From NCBI RefSeq assembly GCF_005048265.1, contig NZ_SUNH01000005.1, positions 1 through 64,000 on the forward strand: a stretch of DNA of 64,000 bases. The letters are read 5' to 3'. The stretch comes from Paracoccus hibiscisoli (lineage in GTDB: Bacteria; Pseudomonadota; Alphaproteobacteria; Rhodobacterales; Rhodobacteraceae). The position numbers were made by a program, and so were the translations under genes. The notes under the pieces were generated by a model. That model saw only the letters and a list, made by a program, of their open reading frames with translations, was not told the origin of the DNA and ran no database searches. Positions 45,241 through 53,769 of this stretch are shown here, piece by piece; position 1 is the first letter of the stretch, and each line of letters opens with the position of its first letter.

Positions 45241-47520
45241 TCAGTTCCCGCCCAGGATTCCCTGCAGCGCGCGGGACAGCGCATCCTCGGAATCGGCGCC
45301 GACGCTGCTGCCCGGCGTGACTGGCGGGCCGCCCGCCCCATCGCCGGGGCCACCGATGACGCGGCCGCTGCTCTGCGCCTCGACGCTGTTCATCACCCCG
45401 GCAAGCGCCGCCGCCAACGGGTCGTCGGCTGATCCGCTGGTCACCACCTGCGGCGTCGATCCCCCCGAGGACATGATGATCCCGCTGCCATCCGGCGACA
45501 CGGTCGACAGCGGCAGTTCGGGCAGACCGTCATGGATCTCGGACATCACGGCCTGCCAGATCTCGGCGGGCAGGCCGCCTCCGGTCACGCCGGACAGCGG
45601 CGTGTTGTCGTCATAGCCCATCCAGACACCGGTCACATATTGCTCGGTAAAGCCCACGAACCAGGCGTCGCGATAGCTGCTGGTGGTGCCGGTCTTGCCC
45701 GCGACCGGGCGCGAGCCCAGCTGCGCCCGCGTGCCGGTCCCCGAACTGATCACCTGCTGCATCATGTAGATCAGCTGGCCCGCCGCACGCTGGCTGATGA
45801 CGCGTTCGCCGAAACCGCCGGTCTGGCCCATCAGCGGGCGGTCGTCGCCCTGCATCGTGACCTCGACCACGCCATAGGGCGCGACCGAGGTGCCGCCGTT
45901 GCGGATGCCCGCATAGGCGCCGGTCAGCTCCAGCAGCGTGGCCTCGGACGCGCCCAGGCCCAGGGACGGGCTGGTGGTCAGGTTGCTGACGATGCCGAAA
46001 TCACGCGCGACGCGGATCACCTGGTCGCGGCCCACGACCTCCTGCAGGCGGATGGTCGAGGTGTTCAGCGACTGCGCCAGCGACTGCGTCAGCGTGACCA
46101 TGCCGCGATAGTTGCGGGTATAGTTCTGGGGCGACCAGTTGCGCCCGCCGGGAATGCGGATCGTCAGCGGCCCGTCCTCGACCCGGTCGCCCGGCGAATA
46201 GCCCGCCTCCAGCGCCGCGCCATAGACGAAGGGCTTGAAGCTGGAGCCGGTCTGCCGCTTGGCCTGGGTCGCGCGGTTGAAGACGCCGTTCACCCGCGTG
46301 TCGCGACCGCCGATCATGGCGCGCACCGCGCCGTCGGCGGACATCACCACCACCGCCGCCTCGGAGGCGGAACCATCGCGGACCTTTTCGTCGAACACCC
46401 GCTGCAATGCGCGTTCGGCGGCGCGCTGAATGCGCTGGTCAAAGGTCGTGGTGATGGTCACGTCCTCGGTCGTCTCGCTGGTCAGGAAACCGGGGCCCGA
46501 TTCCATCAGCCAATCCGCGAAATAGCCGCCCGCCCGCGCCGTCGCGGCCTGCGACAGCGTGGCGGGGTTCGCGCGGGCCTGGGCCAGTTCCTGATCGGTC
46601 AGATAGCCTTCCTCATGCATCAGGCCCAGCACGACGCTGGCGCGGGTCTGCGCCCGCTCCAGGCTGGCGGTGGGCGCGAATCGGCTTGGCGCGGGCAGCA
46701 GGCCTGCCAGCATGGCGGCCTCGGGGGTGCTGACCTGGCTGGCCGGCTTGTTGAAATAGACCTGGGATGCGGCCTCGAAACCCCGCGCGCCGCCGCCCAG
46801 ATAGGAGCGGTTCATGTAGATGCTGAGGATCTCGTCCTTGGAATACTTGGCCTCCATGGCAAAGGCGAAGGGGATCTCCTTGATCTTGCGCCACACCCCG
46901 CCCGAGCGGCATTCGGCCTCGAACTCGGCCTCGTTGGCGAATTGGGTCGGATCAAAGGTGTCGCCCAGACACAAAAGCTTGGCGACCTGCTGCGTGATGG
47001 TCGAGCCGCCATTCCCCTCCAGCGGGCCGCGGCCCGCGGCCAGGTTGATGCGGATGGCGCTGGCGATGCCGCGCGGACTGACGCCCAGGTGGCGATAGAA
47101 CCGCCGGTCCTCGGCCGAGATCACCGCCTCGCGCAGGACCGGCGCGATCTGGCTGCTGTCCACCGCGCCATAGGTCTCTCCGCGCCAGGCAAAGACGCGC
47201 CCGTCGCGGTCCAGCATGGTGACGCTGCCGCGCGCGCGGCCGTCGAACAGATCCTCGGCCTCGGGCAGGCCGACATAGAAATAGGCGCTGGCCGCACCGA
47301 TGATCAGCGCGACCACCATGCCAAGCCGCCAGACCGATCCCCAGACGATTCGCCAGATCAGCGTGACGAAACCCGCGATCCAGCCCAGGATGCCGCCGCG
47401 CCGCGGTCTGCGATGCCGCTTGACCTTGCGTGTGGCGCGCGGGGTCGGCTCGGGGGCCTTGCGCTTGTCGGCAATGGGGCTCTTGCCCGAGCGGGGCGGG
47501 GTGCCGGAGGGTCGTTTCAT
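45241..47520 (-). CDS. mrcA: Penicillin-binding protein 1A (class A)
   Basis: Bifunctional peptidoglycan synthase of 759 residues. A basic cytoplasmic tail and one transmembrane helix (about 45-80), then the GT51 domain (AVISAEDRRFYRHLGVS, GGSTITQQVAK, MNRSYLGGGARGFEAAS) and the transpeptidase domain (TGSSFKPFVYG with active-site Ser, SLNTSTIRLQ, KTGTTSSYRDAWFVGF). A Ser/Pro/Gly-rich C-terminal tail follows. ATG 47520. Transglycosylase polymerises lipid II; the transpeptidase cross-links it. Confidence 0.95.
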   Translation of the reverse strand: MKRPSGTPPRSGKSPIADKRKAPEPTPRATRKVKRHRRPRRGGILGWIAGFVTLIWRIVWGSVWRLGMVVALIIGAASAYFYVGLPEAEDLFDGRARGSVTMLDRDGRVFAWRGETYGAVDSSQIAPVLREAVISAEDRRFYRHLGVSPRGIASAIRINLAAGRGPLEGNGGSTITQQVAKLLCLGDTFDPTQFANEAEFEAECRSGGVWRKIKEIPFAFAMEAKYSKDEILSIYMNRSYLGGGARGFEAASQVYFNKPASQVSTPEAAMLAGLLPAPSRFAPTASLERAQTRASVVLGLMHEEGYLTDQELAQARANPATLSQAATARAGGYFADWLMESGPGFLTSETTEDVTITTTFDQRIQRAAERALQRVFDEKVRDGSASEAAVVVMSADGAVRAMIGGRDTRVNGVFNRATQAKRQTGSSFKPFVYGAALEAGYSPGDRVEDGPLTIRIPGGRNWSPQNYTRNYRGMVTLTQSLAQSLNTSTIRLQEVVGRDQVIRVARDFGIVSNLTTSPSLGLGASEATLLELTGAYAGIRNGGTSVAPYGVVEVTMQGDDRPLMGQTGGFGERVISQRAAGQLIYMMQQVISSGTGTRAQLGSRPVAGKTGTTSSYRDAWFVGFTEQYVTGVWMGYDDNTPLSGVTGGGLPAEIWQAVMSEIHDGLPELPLSTVSPDGSGIIMSSGGSTPQVVTSGSADDPLAAALAGVMNSVEAQSSGRVIGGPGDGAGGPPVTPGSSVGADSEDALSRALQGILGGN

Positions 47521-47653
47521 GCGTCGGATGCCTGCGTGACTGCGATGCCGGTTGGTCCGGCCCGATTGACGGGCAGCCTACAGCAAGATGGCCGCAAGGG
47601 GAATTGGGCTGACCAATCCGTGATGGGCGCAGAGCGATGCGGCGCTGATCCGC

Positions 47654-47694
47654 CATCGGGCAGGGTGCCCAACGAAGGGGCATCCTGCCCGATG
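47654..47694. repeat. 17-bp inverted repeat upstream of amt
   Basis: Arms CATCGGGCAGGGTGCCC (47654-47670) and GGGCATCCTGCCCGATG (47678-47694) pair over 17 bp with one mismatch (a G-T wobble in RNA on one strand) around AACGAAG. No T-run follows. It is 181 nt from the amt ATG and 134 nt from the PBP1A ATG. Confidence 0.6.
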
Positions 47695-47771
47695 CCCGCA
47701 CAGGCGCTGCGCAAACCGCGGGCGGTGCCGCCCATTTCCGCCTGTTCCGCGGGCAGTTCAGGATTCCGGCA

Positions 47772-47804
47772 CCCTGTCGGGGCGGCGCACCTTTGCCGAC
47801 AGGG
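47772..47804. repeat. 9-bp hairpin in amt leader
   Basis: CCCTGTCGG (47772-47780) pairs with CCGACAGGG (47796-47804) around a 15-nt loop. A second, shorter stem GCAGCCG/CGGCTGC follows at 47832-47851, ending 23 nt before the amt start codon. Confidence 0.5.
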
Positions 47805-47874
47805 CGGAATTGCAGATGAAAGGGGCGACAGGCAGCCGGACCGGCGGCTGCGGCACCAAGCGAGGTTACAGGAC

Positions 47875-49206
47875 ATGAACAAGACCCTCCCGCTCATCGC
47901 GAGCCTTGGCGCGCTGGCGGCCTTCCCCGCCACAGCCCAGGAGGCCGCGGCGCCCGTGGAGGCGGCGGTCGCCGTCAGCGCGGATGTCGCTTACATCTTC
48001 AACACGCTGCTGTTTCTGATCGGCGGTTTCCTGGTCATGTGGATGGCCGCGGGCTTTGCCATGCTGGAGGCGGGCCTGGTCCGCTCCAAGAACGTGACCA
48101 CGCAGCTGTTCAAGAACATCTCGCTCTTTGCCATTGCGGGCATCATGTACTGGCTGATCGGCTATAACCTGATGTATCCGGGCGACTGGACCGTCGCCGG
48201 CTGGATCGGAGAGATCTTCAGCCCCAAATCCATCGATCCCGTCGCGGGCGCCGTCGCGGGCGACGACTATTCCGCCGGATCGGACTTCTTCTTCCAGCTG
48301 ATGTTCTGCGCGACCACCGCGTCCATCGTGTCCGGCACCCTGGCCGAGCGGGTCAAGCTGTGGCCCTTCCTGATCTTCACCGTCGTTCTGACCGGCCTGA
48401 TCTATCCCATCGAGGCCAGCTGGCAGTGGGGCGGCGGCTGGCTGTCGGAAATCGGCTTCTCGGATTTCGCAGGCTCGACCCTGGTCCATGCGGCGGGCGG
48501 GTTCGCGGCGCTGGCCGGTGCCATCGTGCTGGGTGCACGGACCGGCAAATACCGCGCCGATGGCCGCCAGCAGCCGATGCCGGGTTCAAACCTGGCGCTG
48601 GCCACTCTGGGCACGTTCATCCTGTGGCTGGGCTGGTTCGGGTTCAACGGCGCCTCGCAGCTGGCCATCGGGTCGATCAATGACGCGGCCGATGTCAGCC
48701 GGATCTTCGTGAACACCAACATGGCGGCCTCGGGCGGCGCGGTTGCGGCGATCATCGTGACGCAGCTTCTGTACGGCAAGATCGACCTGACCATGGTGCT
48801 GAACGGCGCGCTGGCCGGCCTGGTGTCGATCACCGCCGAACCGCTGACGCCCACCATCTTTGCCTCGATCCTGATCGGCGGCGTGGGCGGTGCGATCGCG
48901 GTCTTCGTGGTGCCGATGCTGGACAAGATGAAGATCGACGATGTGGTCGGCGCCATCCCGGTGCACCTGGTCGCGGGCATCTGGGGCACGATGATCGTCC
49001 CGGCCACCAACCCCGACACCAGCTATGTCACGCAGGCCATCGGCGTGCTGTCCATCGGCGCCTTCGTCTTCCTGATCAGCCTGGCGGTCTGGACCATCCT
49101 CAAGGTCACCATGGGCATCCGCGTCAGCAAGGAAGCCGAGATCAGCGGCCTGGACATCAGCGAGATGGGCATGGAGGCCTATCCCGACTTCGTGCAGGCC
49201 AAGTAA
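47875..49206 (+). CDS. amt: Ammonium transporter
   Basis: A 443-residue AmtB/MEP channel protein. Signal peptide (MNKTLPLIASLGALAAFPATAQ), then about eleven hydrophobic helices. Motifs: DVAYIFNTLLFLIGGFLVMWMAAGF, MLEAGLVRSKN, FQLMFCATTASIVSGTLAERV (Phe gate/twin-His region downstream), GSTLVHAAGGFAALAGAIVLGAR with pore His, and HLVAGIWGTM with the second pore His. ATG 47875 follows AGGTTACAGGA. GlnK normally precedes such genes in proteobacteria, but is not present here. Confidence 0.95.
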   Translation: MNKTLPLIASLGALAAFPATAQEAAAPVEAAVAVSADVAYIFNTLLFLIGGFLVMWMAAGFAMLEAGLVRSKNVTTQLFKNISLFAIAGIMYWLIGYNLMYPGDWTVAGWIGEIFSPKSIDPVAGAVAGDDYSAGSDFFFQLMFCATTASIVSGTLAERVKLWPFLIFTVVLTGLIYPIEASWQWGGGWLSEIGFSDFAGSTLVHAAGGFAALAGAIVLGARTGKYRADGRQQPMPGSNLALATLGTFILWLGWFGFNGASQLAIGSINDAADVSRIFVNTNMAASGGAVAAIIVTQLLYGKIDLTMVLNGALAGLVSITAEPLTPTIFASILIGGVGGAIAVFVVPMLDKMKIDDVVGAIPVHLVAGIWGTMIVPATNPDTSYVTQAIGVLSIGAFVFLISLAVWTILKVTMGIRVSKEAEISGLDISEMGMEAYPDFVQAK

Positions 49207-49227
49207 CACCGGTCTCTTCCCGGAGAG

Positions 49228-49255
49228 GGGGCGGGTCGCGCAAGCGGCCCGCCCC
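49228..49255 (+). terminator. Hairpin with GCAA loop after amt
   Basis: GGGGCGGGTCGC (49228-49239)/GCGGCCCGCCCC (49244-49255): 12 bp counting one G-U pair, GCAA tetraloop, then CTTCC. It lies 22 nt after the amt stop and likely ends that transcript. Confidence 0.65.
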
Positions 49256-49290
49256 TTCCGCGTTCAGGAAAGCCCTTTGCGGTCAAGCCT

Positions 49291-49318
49291 GTGCACAGGC
49301 TGTGCACATCCTGTGCAC
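49291..49318. repeat. Three GTGCAC sites in 11-bp phase
   Basis: GTGCAC begins at 49291, 49302 and 49313, a strict 11-bp period. The surrounding unit is CTGTGCAC each time, and the first copy lies within CCTGTGCACAGG, a perfect 12-bp palindrome. It lies between the convergent amt and polyprenyl synthase stops, so it is not an obvious promoter operator. Confidence 0.6.
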
Positions 49319-49347
49319 GCGCCGTGACCGGTCAATAAGGGGGTGTC

Positions 49348-50349
49348 TCAGGCGACGCGGCTGACCACGAAATCGGCCAGGTCCGACAGCATGTCGCGGA
49401 TCGGATGGGCAGGCAGCACCTGCAGCGCGGTCCGCGCCCGGGCGGCATGGGCCAGCGCATCGGCACGGGCGGCCTCCATCGCGCCATGGCGCGCCAGCAG
49501 GGCCAGCGCCTGATCCAGATCGCCCTCGCGCTGGTCGCCCGCCTCGATGGTGCGCGTCCAGAAGGCGCGTTCGTCGGGGGTGGCCTTGGCGATGGCCTTG
49601 ATCACAGGCAGGGTCAGCTTGCGCTCGCGGAAATCGTCGCCCACGTTCTTGCCGATGGTCTCGGTCGCGCCGCCGTAATCCAGCAGGTCGTCCACGATCT
49701 GAAAGCTGATGCCCAAGGCATCGCCGTAATCGAACAGCGCCTGCACCTGATCGTCAGGCGCACCCGCGATGACGCCGCCCACCTCGGTCGCGGCCGAGAA
49801 CAGCGCCGCCGTCTTGCCACGAACCACCTGAAGATAAACGCTTTCATCCGTCGCCAGATCCTGCGCTGCGGTCAGCTGCAGCACCTCGCCCTCGGCGATG
49901 GTGGCGCTGGCATTGGCCAGGATCTCCAGCGTGCGCAGGTTGCCGGGTTCGACCATCAGCTGAAAGCTGCGGGCGAACAGATAGTCGCCGACCAGCACGC
50001 TGGACTTGTTGTCCCACAGCAGATTGGCCGTGGGCCTGCCGCGCCGCTGGCGGCTTTCGTCGACCACATCGTCATGCAGCAGCGTGGCGGTGTGGATGAA
50101 TTCGACCGTCGCGGCCAGGTGGATGTGCCACGGCCCGGCATAGCCCAGCAGCCGGGCTGCGGCCAGGGTCAGCATCGGGCGCAGGCGCTTGCCGCCGGCC
50201 TCGATCAGATGGGCGGTCACCTCGGGGATGCGGGGGGCATGACGACTGGCCATGCGGTCGCGGATCAGCGCGTTGACCGCCGCCATGTCGTCGGTCAGGG
50301 CCTCGGTCAGCCGGTCCAGCGGTTTGCGGACGTTGTCCTGCACAGTCAT
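49348..50349 (-). CDS. Long-chain polyprenyl diphosphate synthase
   Basis: A 333-residue trans-isoprenyl synthase, likely the octa/decaprenyl diphosphate synthase for ubiquinone side chains. The first Asp-rich motif is LLHDDVVDESRQRRG (about 83-97), the second is FQIVDDLLDYGGA; GGKRLRPML is the substrate-binding start. ATG 50349 (MTVQDNVRKPLDRLTE) fits the family length. Chain length cannot be read from sequence with certainty. It uses IPP from the MEP route (ispE is in the window). Confidence 0.9.
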   Translation of the reverse strand: MTVQDNVRKPLDRLTEALTDDMAAVNALIRDRMASRHAPRIPEVTAHLIEAGGKRLRPMLTLAAARLLGYAGPWHIHLAATVEFIHTATLLHDDVVDESRQRRGRPTANLLWDNKSSVLVGDYLFARSFQLMVEPGNLRTLEILANASATIAEGEVLQLTAAQDLATDESVYLQVVRGKTAALFSAATEVGGVIAGAPDDQVQALFDYGDALGISFQIVDDLLDYGGATETIGKNVGDDFRERKLTLPVIKAIAKATPDERAFWTRTIEAGDQREGDLDQALALLARHGAMEAARADALAHAARARTALQVLPAHPIRDMLSDLADFVVSRVA

Positions 50350-50424
50350 AGCATACCCCGTGTCTGCGCCCCACGCATTGCCACGGCATCGACAAATGCG
50401 CAACCGCCGCTTAACGTCCCGGCC

Positions 50425-50634
50425 ATGAAAGAGCTTTTCCGCAGCAACGATCCCGTCCGCATGTCCGCCGCCACCAGCCTGCTGGAATCGGAGGGGATCA
50501 TGACATTCCCCATGGATCAGCACATGAGCGTGCTGGAGGGGTCCATCGGCATCCTGCCCGCGCGGCTGATGGTCGCGGATCGCGACGAATTCATGGCCCG
50601 CGCCATCCTGCGCGACAACGGGCTGGATGACTGA
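50425..50634 (+). CDS. DUF2007 family protein
   Basis: A 69-residue protein: MKELFRSNDPVRMSAATSLLESEGI, GILPARLMVADRDEFMARAIL. This matches the small DUF2007 (putative PII-like signal) family that usually carries a hydrophobic start strand and an Arg/Leu helix. ATG 50425; overlaps the methyltransferase by 8 nt. Function unknown. Confidence 0.85.
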   Translation: MKELFRSNDPVRMSAATSLLESEGIMTFPMDQHMSVLEGSIGILPARLMVADRDEFMARAILRDNGLDD

Positions 50635-51385
50635 CACCCGCATCGACGGATTTCTGGACGGGCGGCTGCGGATCAGCCAGCCCGTGCGCGGCTATCGGTC
50701 GGGGGCGGATGCGGTGATGCTGGCCGCCGCCTGTCCCGCGCGGCCGGGGCAGGCGGTGCTGGAACTGGGCTGCGGGGCAGGCGTGGCCAGCCTGTGCCTG
50801 GGCTGGCGGGTGCCGGGCCTGGCGATCACCGGGCTGGAGCGGCAGGCCGATTACGCTGATCTGGCGCGGGCCAATGCGGCGGCGAACGGCCTGGCGCTGA
50901 CCGTGCTGACCGGTGATCTGGCGGCCCCGCCCGATGCGCTGCGGGGCGCGATGTTCGATCAGGTGATGATGAACCCGCCCTATTTCTTGGGCGGCACGCC
51001 CGCGCCCGATGCGGGCCGCGCCACCGCCCGGTCGGAGGAGACCCCGCTGGCCGCCTGGATCGACGCGGGCCTTAGGCGCTTGGCGCCGGGGGGGTGGCTA
51101 ACGGTGATCCAGCGTGCCGACCGGCTGGACGGGGTCATGGCCGCGCTGTGGGGCAGGGCGGGGGCCGTGACGGTGCTGCCCGTGGCGGCGCGCGCGGGGG
51201 CGCCTGCAGGGCGCGTGCTGGTCGCGGCACGCAAGGGCGCGCGCAGCCCGCTGCGCCTTCTGGCGCCGCTGATCACCCATGCCGCGCCGCGCCACGACCG
51301 CGACGCCGAGGATCTGACCCCGCTGGCTGCCCGCGTGTTGCGCGGGGGCGCGCCGATCGACATGGGAATTGCGAAAGTCTCGTGA
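50627..51385 (+). CDS. SAM methyltransferase, TrmN6-like
   Basis: A 252-residue class I methyltransferase. SAM motif I is VLELGCGAGVASLCL (about 45-59), and the amino-methylation motif is NPPYF, seen in N6-adenine enzymes. The family of tRNA1(Val) A37 N6-methyltransferases (TrmN6/YfiC) and its relatives share this architecture with the N-terminal FLDGRLRISQPVRGYRSGADAVML. Start ATG 50627, overlapping the DUF2007 gene. A rRNA/tRNA target is most likely, but the exact base is not shown by sequence. Confidence 0.85.
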   Translation: MTDTRIDGFLDGRLRISQPVRGYRSGADAVMLAAACPARPGQAVLELGCGAGVASLCLGWRVPGLAITGLERQADYADLARANAAANGLALTVLTGDLAAPPDALRGAMFDQVMMNPPYFLGGTPAPDAGRATARSEETPLAAWIDAGLRRLAPGGWLTVIQRADRLDGVMAALWGRAGAVTVLPVAARAGAPAGRVLVAARKGARSPLRLLAPLITHAAPRHDRDAEDLTPLAARVLRGGAPIDMGIAKVS

Positions 51386-51444
51386 CAGAATCGAAAAACC
51401 GTGGTGCATTGGAGTTGTTCGAGACAACTACAGAGGAGTACGCG

Positions 51445-51609
51445 ATGACGGTTGCTTCCCATGTCGAGGAGCTTCGCAAGAAGCATCAGAACCTGTCGGT
51501 TGCTGTGGAGAGGGCGCAGAGGAGCCCCGGTGCCAGCGACCTCGAAATCACCGAGATGAAGCGCAAGAAACTTCGCCTCAAGGAGCAGATCAGCCGCCTT
51601 GGCCACTGA
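51445..51609 (+). CDS. DUF465 (YdcH-like) protein
   Basis: A 54-residue, highly charged helical protein (ELRKKHQNLSVAVERAQRS, ITEMKRKKLRLKEQISRL), the DUF465/YdcH family of short antiparallel coiled coils widespread in alphaproteobacteria. GAGGAG precedes ATG 51445. A terminator hairpin follows at 51638-51664. Function unknown. Confidence 0.9.
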   Translation: MTVASHVEELRKKHQNLSVAVERAQRSPGASDLEITEMKRKKLRLKEQISRLGH

Positions 51610-51637
51610 CCCGTCGATATCCGGCGACTCCACCAAA

Positions 51638-51664
51638 AAGGCCCGCGCGGATCGCGCGGGCCTT
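51638..51664 (-). terminator. Rho-independent terminator for phaB
   Basis: 12-bp stem AAGGCCCGCGCG (51638-51649)/CGCGCGGGCCTT (51653-51664), loop GAT. On the minus strand, the stem is followed by CCTTTTTGG, giving a U-tract after phaB (stop 51681). It is less suited to the plus-strand DUF465 gene. Confidence 0.85.
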
Positions 51665-51680
51665 GCCTGTTTCGCAGGCG

Positions 51681-52406
51681 TCAGACGAAGTACTGGCCGC
51701 CATTCGCGCTGATCGTCGATCCGGTGATGAAGCCCGCATCGTCCGCAGCCAGGAACACCACGGCGCGCGCGATCTCTTCGGGTTCGCCAAGGCGGCCGAC
51801 GGGGATCTGCGGGATGATGCGCTCGTTCAGCACCTTTTCGTCGATGGCGCGCACCATTTCCGTGCCGATATAGCCGGGGCAGATGGCGTTGACGGTGATG
51901 CCCGCGCGTGCCCCCTCCTGGGCCAGCGCCTTGGTAAATCCCAGATCGCCGGCCTTGGCGGCAGAATAGTTGGCCTGACCGGCTTGGCCCTTCTGCCCGT
52001 TGATCGAGCTGATGTTGATCACGCGGCCGAACTTGGCGTTGCGCATGCTGTTCCAGACGCCGTGGGTCATGTTGAAGACCCCGGTCAGGTTGGTGTCGAT
52101 GACCTCTTTCCACTGCTGCGGCGTCATCTTGTGGAACATCGCGTCGCGGGTGATGCCCGCGTTGTTGACCAGCACGGCGACGGGCCCCAGCTCGGCCTCG
52201 ACCTGCTTGATGCCTTCGGCGCAGGCGTCGTAATCGGCGACCGACCATTTGTAGGTCTTGATGCCGGTTTCCTCGGTAAAGGCGCGCGCGGCATCATCAT
52301 TGCCGGCGTAATTGGCCGCGACGGTATAGCCCGCATCCTTCAGCGCCTTCGAAATGGCGGCGCCGATTCCCCGTGATCCCCCGGTGACAAGTGCGACTTT
52401 GGACAT
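51681..52406 (-). CDS. phaB: Acetoacetyl-CoA reductase
   Basis: NADPH-dependent short-chain dehydrogenase of 241 residues converting acetoacetyl-CoA to (R)-3-hydroxybutyryl-CoA for PHB synthesis. Cofactor motif is VTGGSRGIGAAISKAL; active site SINGQKGQAGQANYSAAKAG (Ser..Tyr..Lys). GGAGGGGG precedes ATG 52406. It follows phaA, with a hairpin in the 84-nt gap and a terminator beyond. Confidence 0.94.
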   Translation of the reverse strand: MSKVALVTGGSRGIGAAISKALKDAGYTVAANYAGNDDAARAFTEETGIKTYKWSVADYDACAEGIKQVEAELGPVAVLVNNAGITRDAMFHKMTPQQWKEVIDTNLTGVFNMTHGVWNSMRNAKFGRVINISSINGQKGQAGQANYSAAKAGDLGFTKALAQEGARAGITVNAICPGYIGTEMVRAIDEKVLNERIIPQIPVGRLGEPEEIARAVVFLAADDAGFITGSTISANGGQYFV

Positions 52407-52455
52407 GTTTCCCCCTCCTGCTCAGGTACTTGAAATATTGCTAATCAATGGCGGT

Positions 52456-52482
52456 CCCGCGCGCAAGATCATTGCGCGCGGG
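52456..52482 (-). promoter_or_regulatory. Intercistronic hairpin between phaA and phaB
   Basis: CCCGCGCGCAA (52456-52466)/TTGCGCGCGGG (52472-52482), 11 bp, loop GATCA. Located 8 nt after the phaA stop and 50 nt upstream of phaB ATG. It lacks a U-run, so a stabiliser or partial attenuator of the phaA-phaB transcript is likelier than a terminator. Confidence 0.55.
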
Positions 52483-52490
52483 AAGTGACG

Positions 52491-53663
52491 TCAGCGCTCC
52501 AGGCACATGGCAACGCCCATGCCGCCGCCGATGCACAGCGTGGCGAGGCCCTTCTTCGCGTCGCGGCGGCGCATCTCGAACAGCAGCGTGTTCAGCACCC
52601 GCGCGCCCGAAGCGCCGATCGGGTGACCGATGGCGATGGCGCCACCGTTCACGTTCACGATGGACGGGTCCCACCCCATGTCCTTGTTCACCGCACAGGC
52701 CTGGGCGGCAAAGGCTTCGTTCGCCTCGACCAGATCCAGATCGCCGACCGACCAGCCGGCCTTCTCCAGCGCCTTGCGGCTGGCCGGGATCGGGCCGGTG
52801 CCCATGATCGCGGGGTCCAGACCGGCGGTCGCATAGCTGGCGATGCGGGCCAGGGGCGTCAGGCCGCGGCGCGCGGCCTCGTCCTCGGTCATCACCATGA
52901 CCGCCGCCGCGCCGTCGTTCAGGCCCGATGCATTGGCGGCGGTGACCGATCCGTCCTTGGCAAAGGCGGGGCGCAGCTTCTGCATCGCCTCGATGGTCGC
53001 GCCGTGGCGGATGTATTCGTCCTTGTCCACGACCGTGTCGCCCTTGCGTGTCTTGACGGTGTAGCCGACGATCTCGTCGTCGAAACGGCCTTCCTTCTGG
53101 GCGGCCTCGGCCTTGTGCTGTGATGCGACTGCGAATTCGTCCTGCTGGTCGCGGCTGATCTGCCACTTGTTCGCCACGTTCTCGGCCGTCTGGCCCATGT
53201 GATAGTTGTTGAACGCGTCCCACAGCCCGTCGCGGATCATCGTGTCGATGAACTGCATGTCGCCCATCTTTTGACCGGCGCGCAGATAGGCGGCATGCGC
53301 GGACAGCGACATGCTCTCCTGACCGCCGGCCAGCATCACGCGGGCATCGCCCAGGATCACCTGCTGCGCGGCCAGCGCCACGGCGCGCAGACCCGAGCCG
53401 CAGACCTGGTTGATGCCCCAGGCCGAGGATTCCTGCGGAAGGCCGGCCTTGATATGGGCCTGACGGGCGGGGTTCTGCCCTTGGGCTGCGGTCAGGACCT
53501 GGCCCAGGATCGTCTCGTCGACCTCAGTCGGGTCGATGCCGGCGCGCCGGACGACCTCGGCCAGGACGGCCGCGCCCAGATCGTGCGCAGGAACATTGGC
53601 AAAGGCCCCCAGAAAACTTCCGACCGGGGTACGGGCGGCGGAAACGATTACGGCTTTGGTCAC
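52491..53663 (-). CDS. phaA: Acetyl-CoA acetyltransferase
   Basis: A 390-residue thiolase condensing two acetyl-CoA into acetoacetyl-CoA. Catalytic Cys88 in [14 protein letters not shown]; the second active-site region [17 protein letters not shown]; and the C-terminal [12 protein letters not shown] with the second Cys. Start is GTG 53663, with GGAAGGAG upstream. The neighbouring phaB makes the PHB monomer pathway; phaC is not in this window. Confidence 0.95.
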   Translation of the reverse strand: MTKAVIVSAARTPVGSFLGAFANVPAHDLGAAVLAEVVRRAGIDPTEVDETILGQVLTAAQGQNPARQAHIKAGLPQESSAWGINQVCGSGLRAVALAAQQVILGDARVMLAGGQESMSLSAHAAYLRAGQKMGDMQFIDTMIRDGLWDAFNNYHMGQTAENVANKWQISRDQQDEFAVASQHKAEAAQKEGRFDDEIVGYTVKTRKGDTVVDKDEYIRHGATIEAMQKLRPAFAKDGSVTAANASGLNDGAAAVMVMTEDEAARRGLTPLARIASYATAGLDPAIMGTGPIPASRKALEKAGWSVGDLDLVEANEAFAAQACAVNKDMGWDPSIVNVNGGAIAIGHPIGASGARVLNTLLFEMRRRDAKKGLATLCIGGGMGVAMCLER

Positions 53664-53706
53664 GACAGACTCCTTCCCATCATTGCCGGACGAACCGGCC
53701 TGCGGT

Positions 53707-53735
53707 CAGGATGCTGTTTCGTCACCCAAGGTCAA
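53707..53735 (-). promoter_or_regulatory. Possible phaA promoter
   Basis: On the minus strand, TTGACC (plus-strand 53730-53735) and ATCCTG (53707-53712) lie 17 nt apart, upstream of the phaA GTG. The -35 is good, the -10 weak. Confidence 0.25.
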
Positions 53736-53769
53736 GCACAAGCCTGAGACTTTCGACGGAGAGGTGCGA

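Larger units (their letters stand above)
47521..47874. promoter_or_regulatory. 354-nt structured intergenic region upstream of amt
   Basis: No gene is seen here. The region carries PBP1A (leftward) and amt (rightward) promoters and holds three hairpins: 47654-47694 (17-bp, one mismatch), 47772-47804 (9-bp) and 47832-47851 (7-bp). I found no sigma-54 -24/-12 element with correct spacing, and no glnK. Confidence 0.6.

Noticed and set aside
47760..47874. Possible sigma-54 promoter for amt
   Set aside because: GG and GC elements near 47780-47795 do not have the -24/-12 spacing needed.
45532..49206. A very long plus-strand frame through PBP1A ending in amt
   Set aside because: Only the part from 47875 is the real ammonium transporter, with its own Shine-Dalgarno; the upstream extension is antisense to PBP1A.
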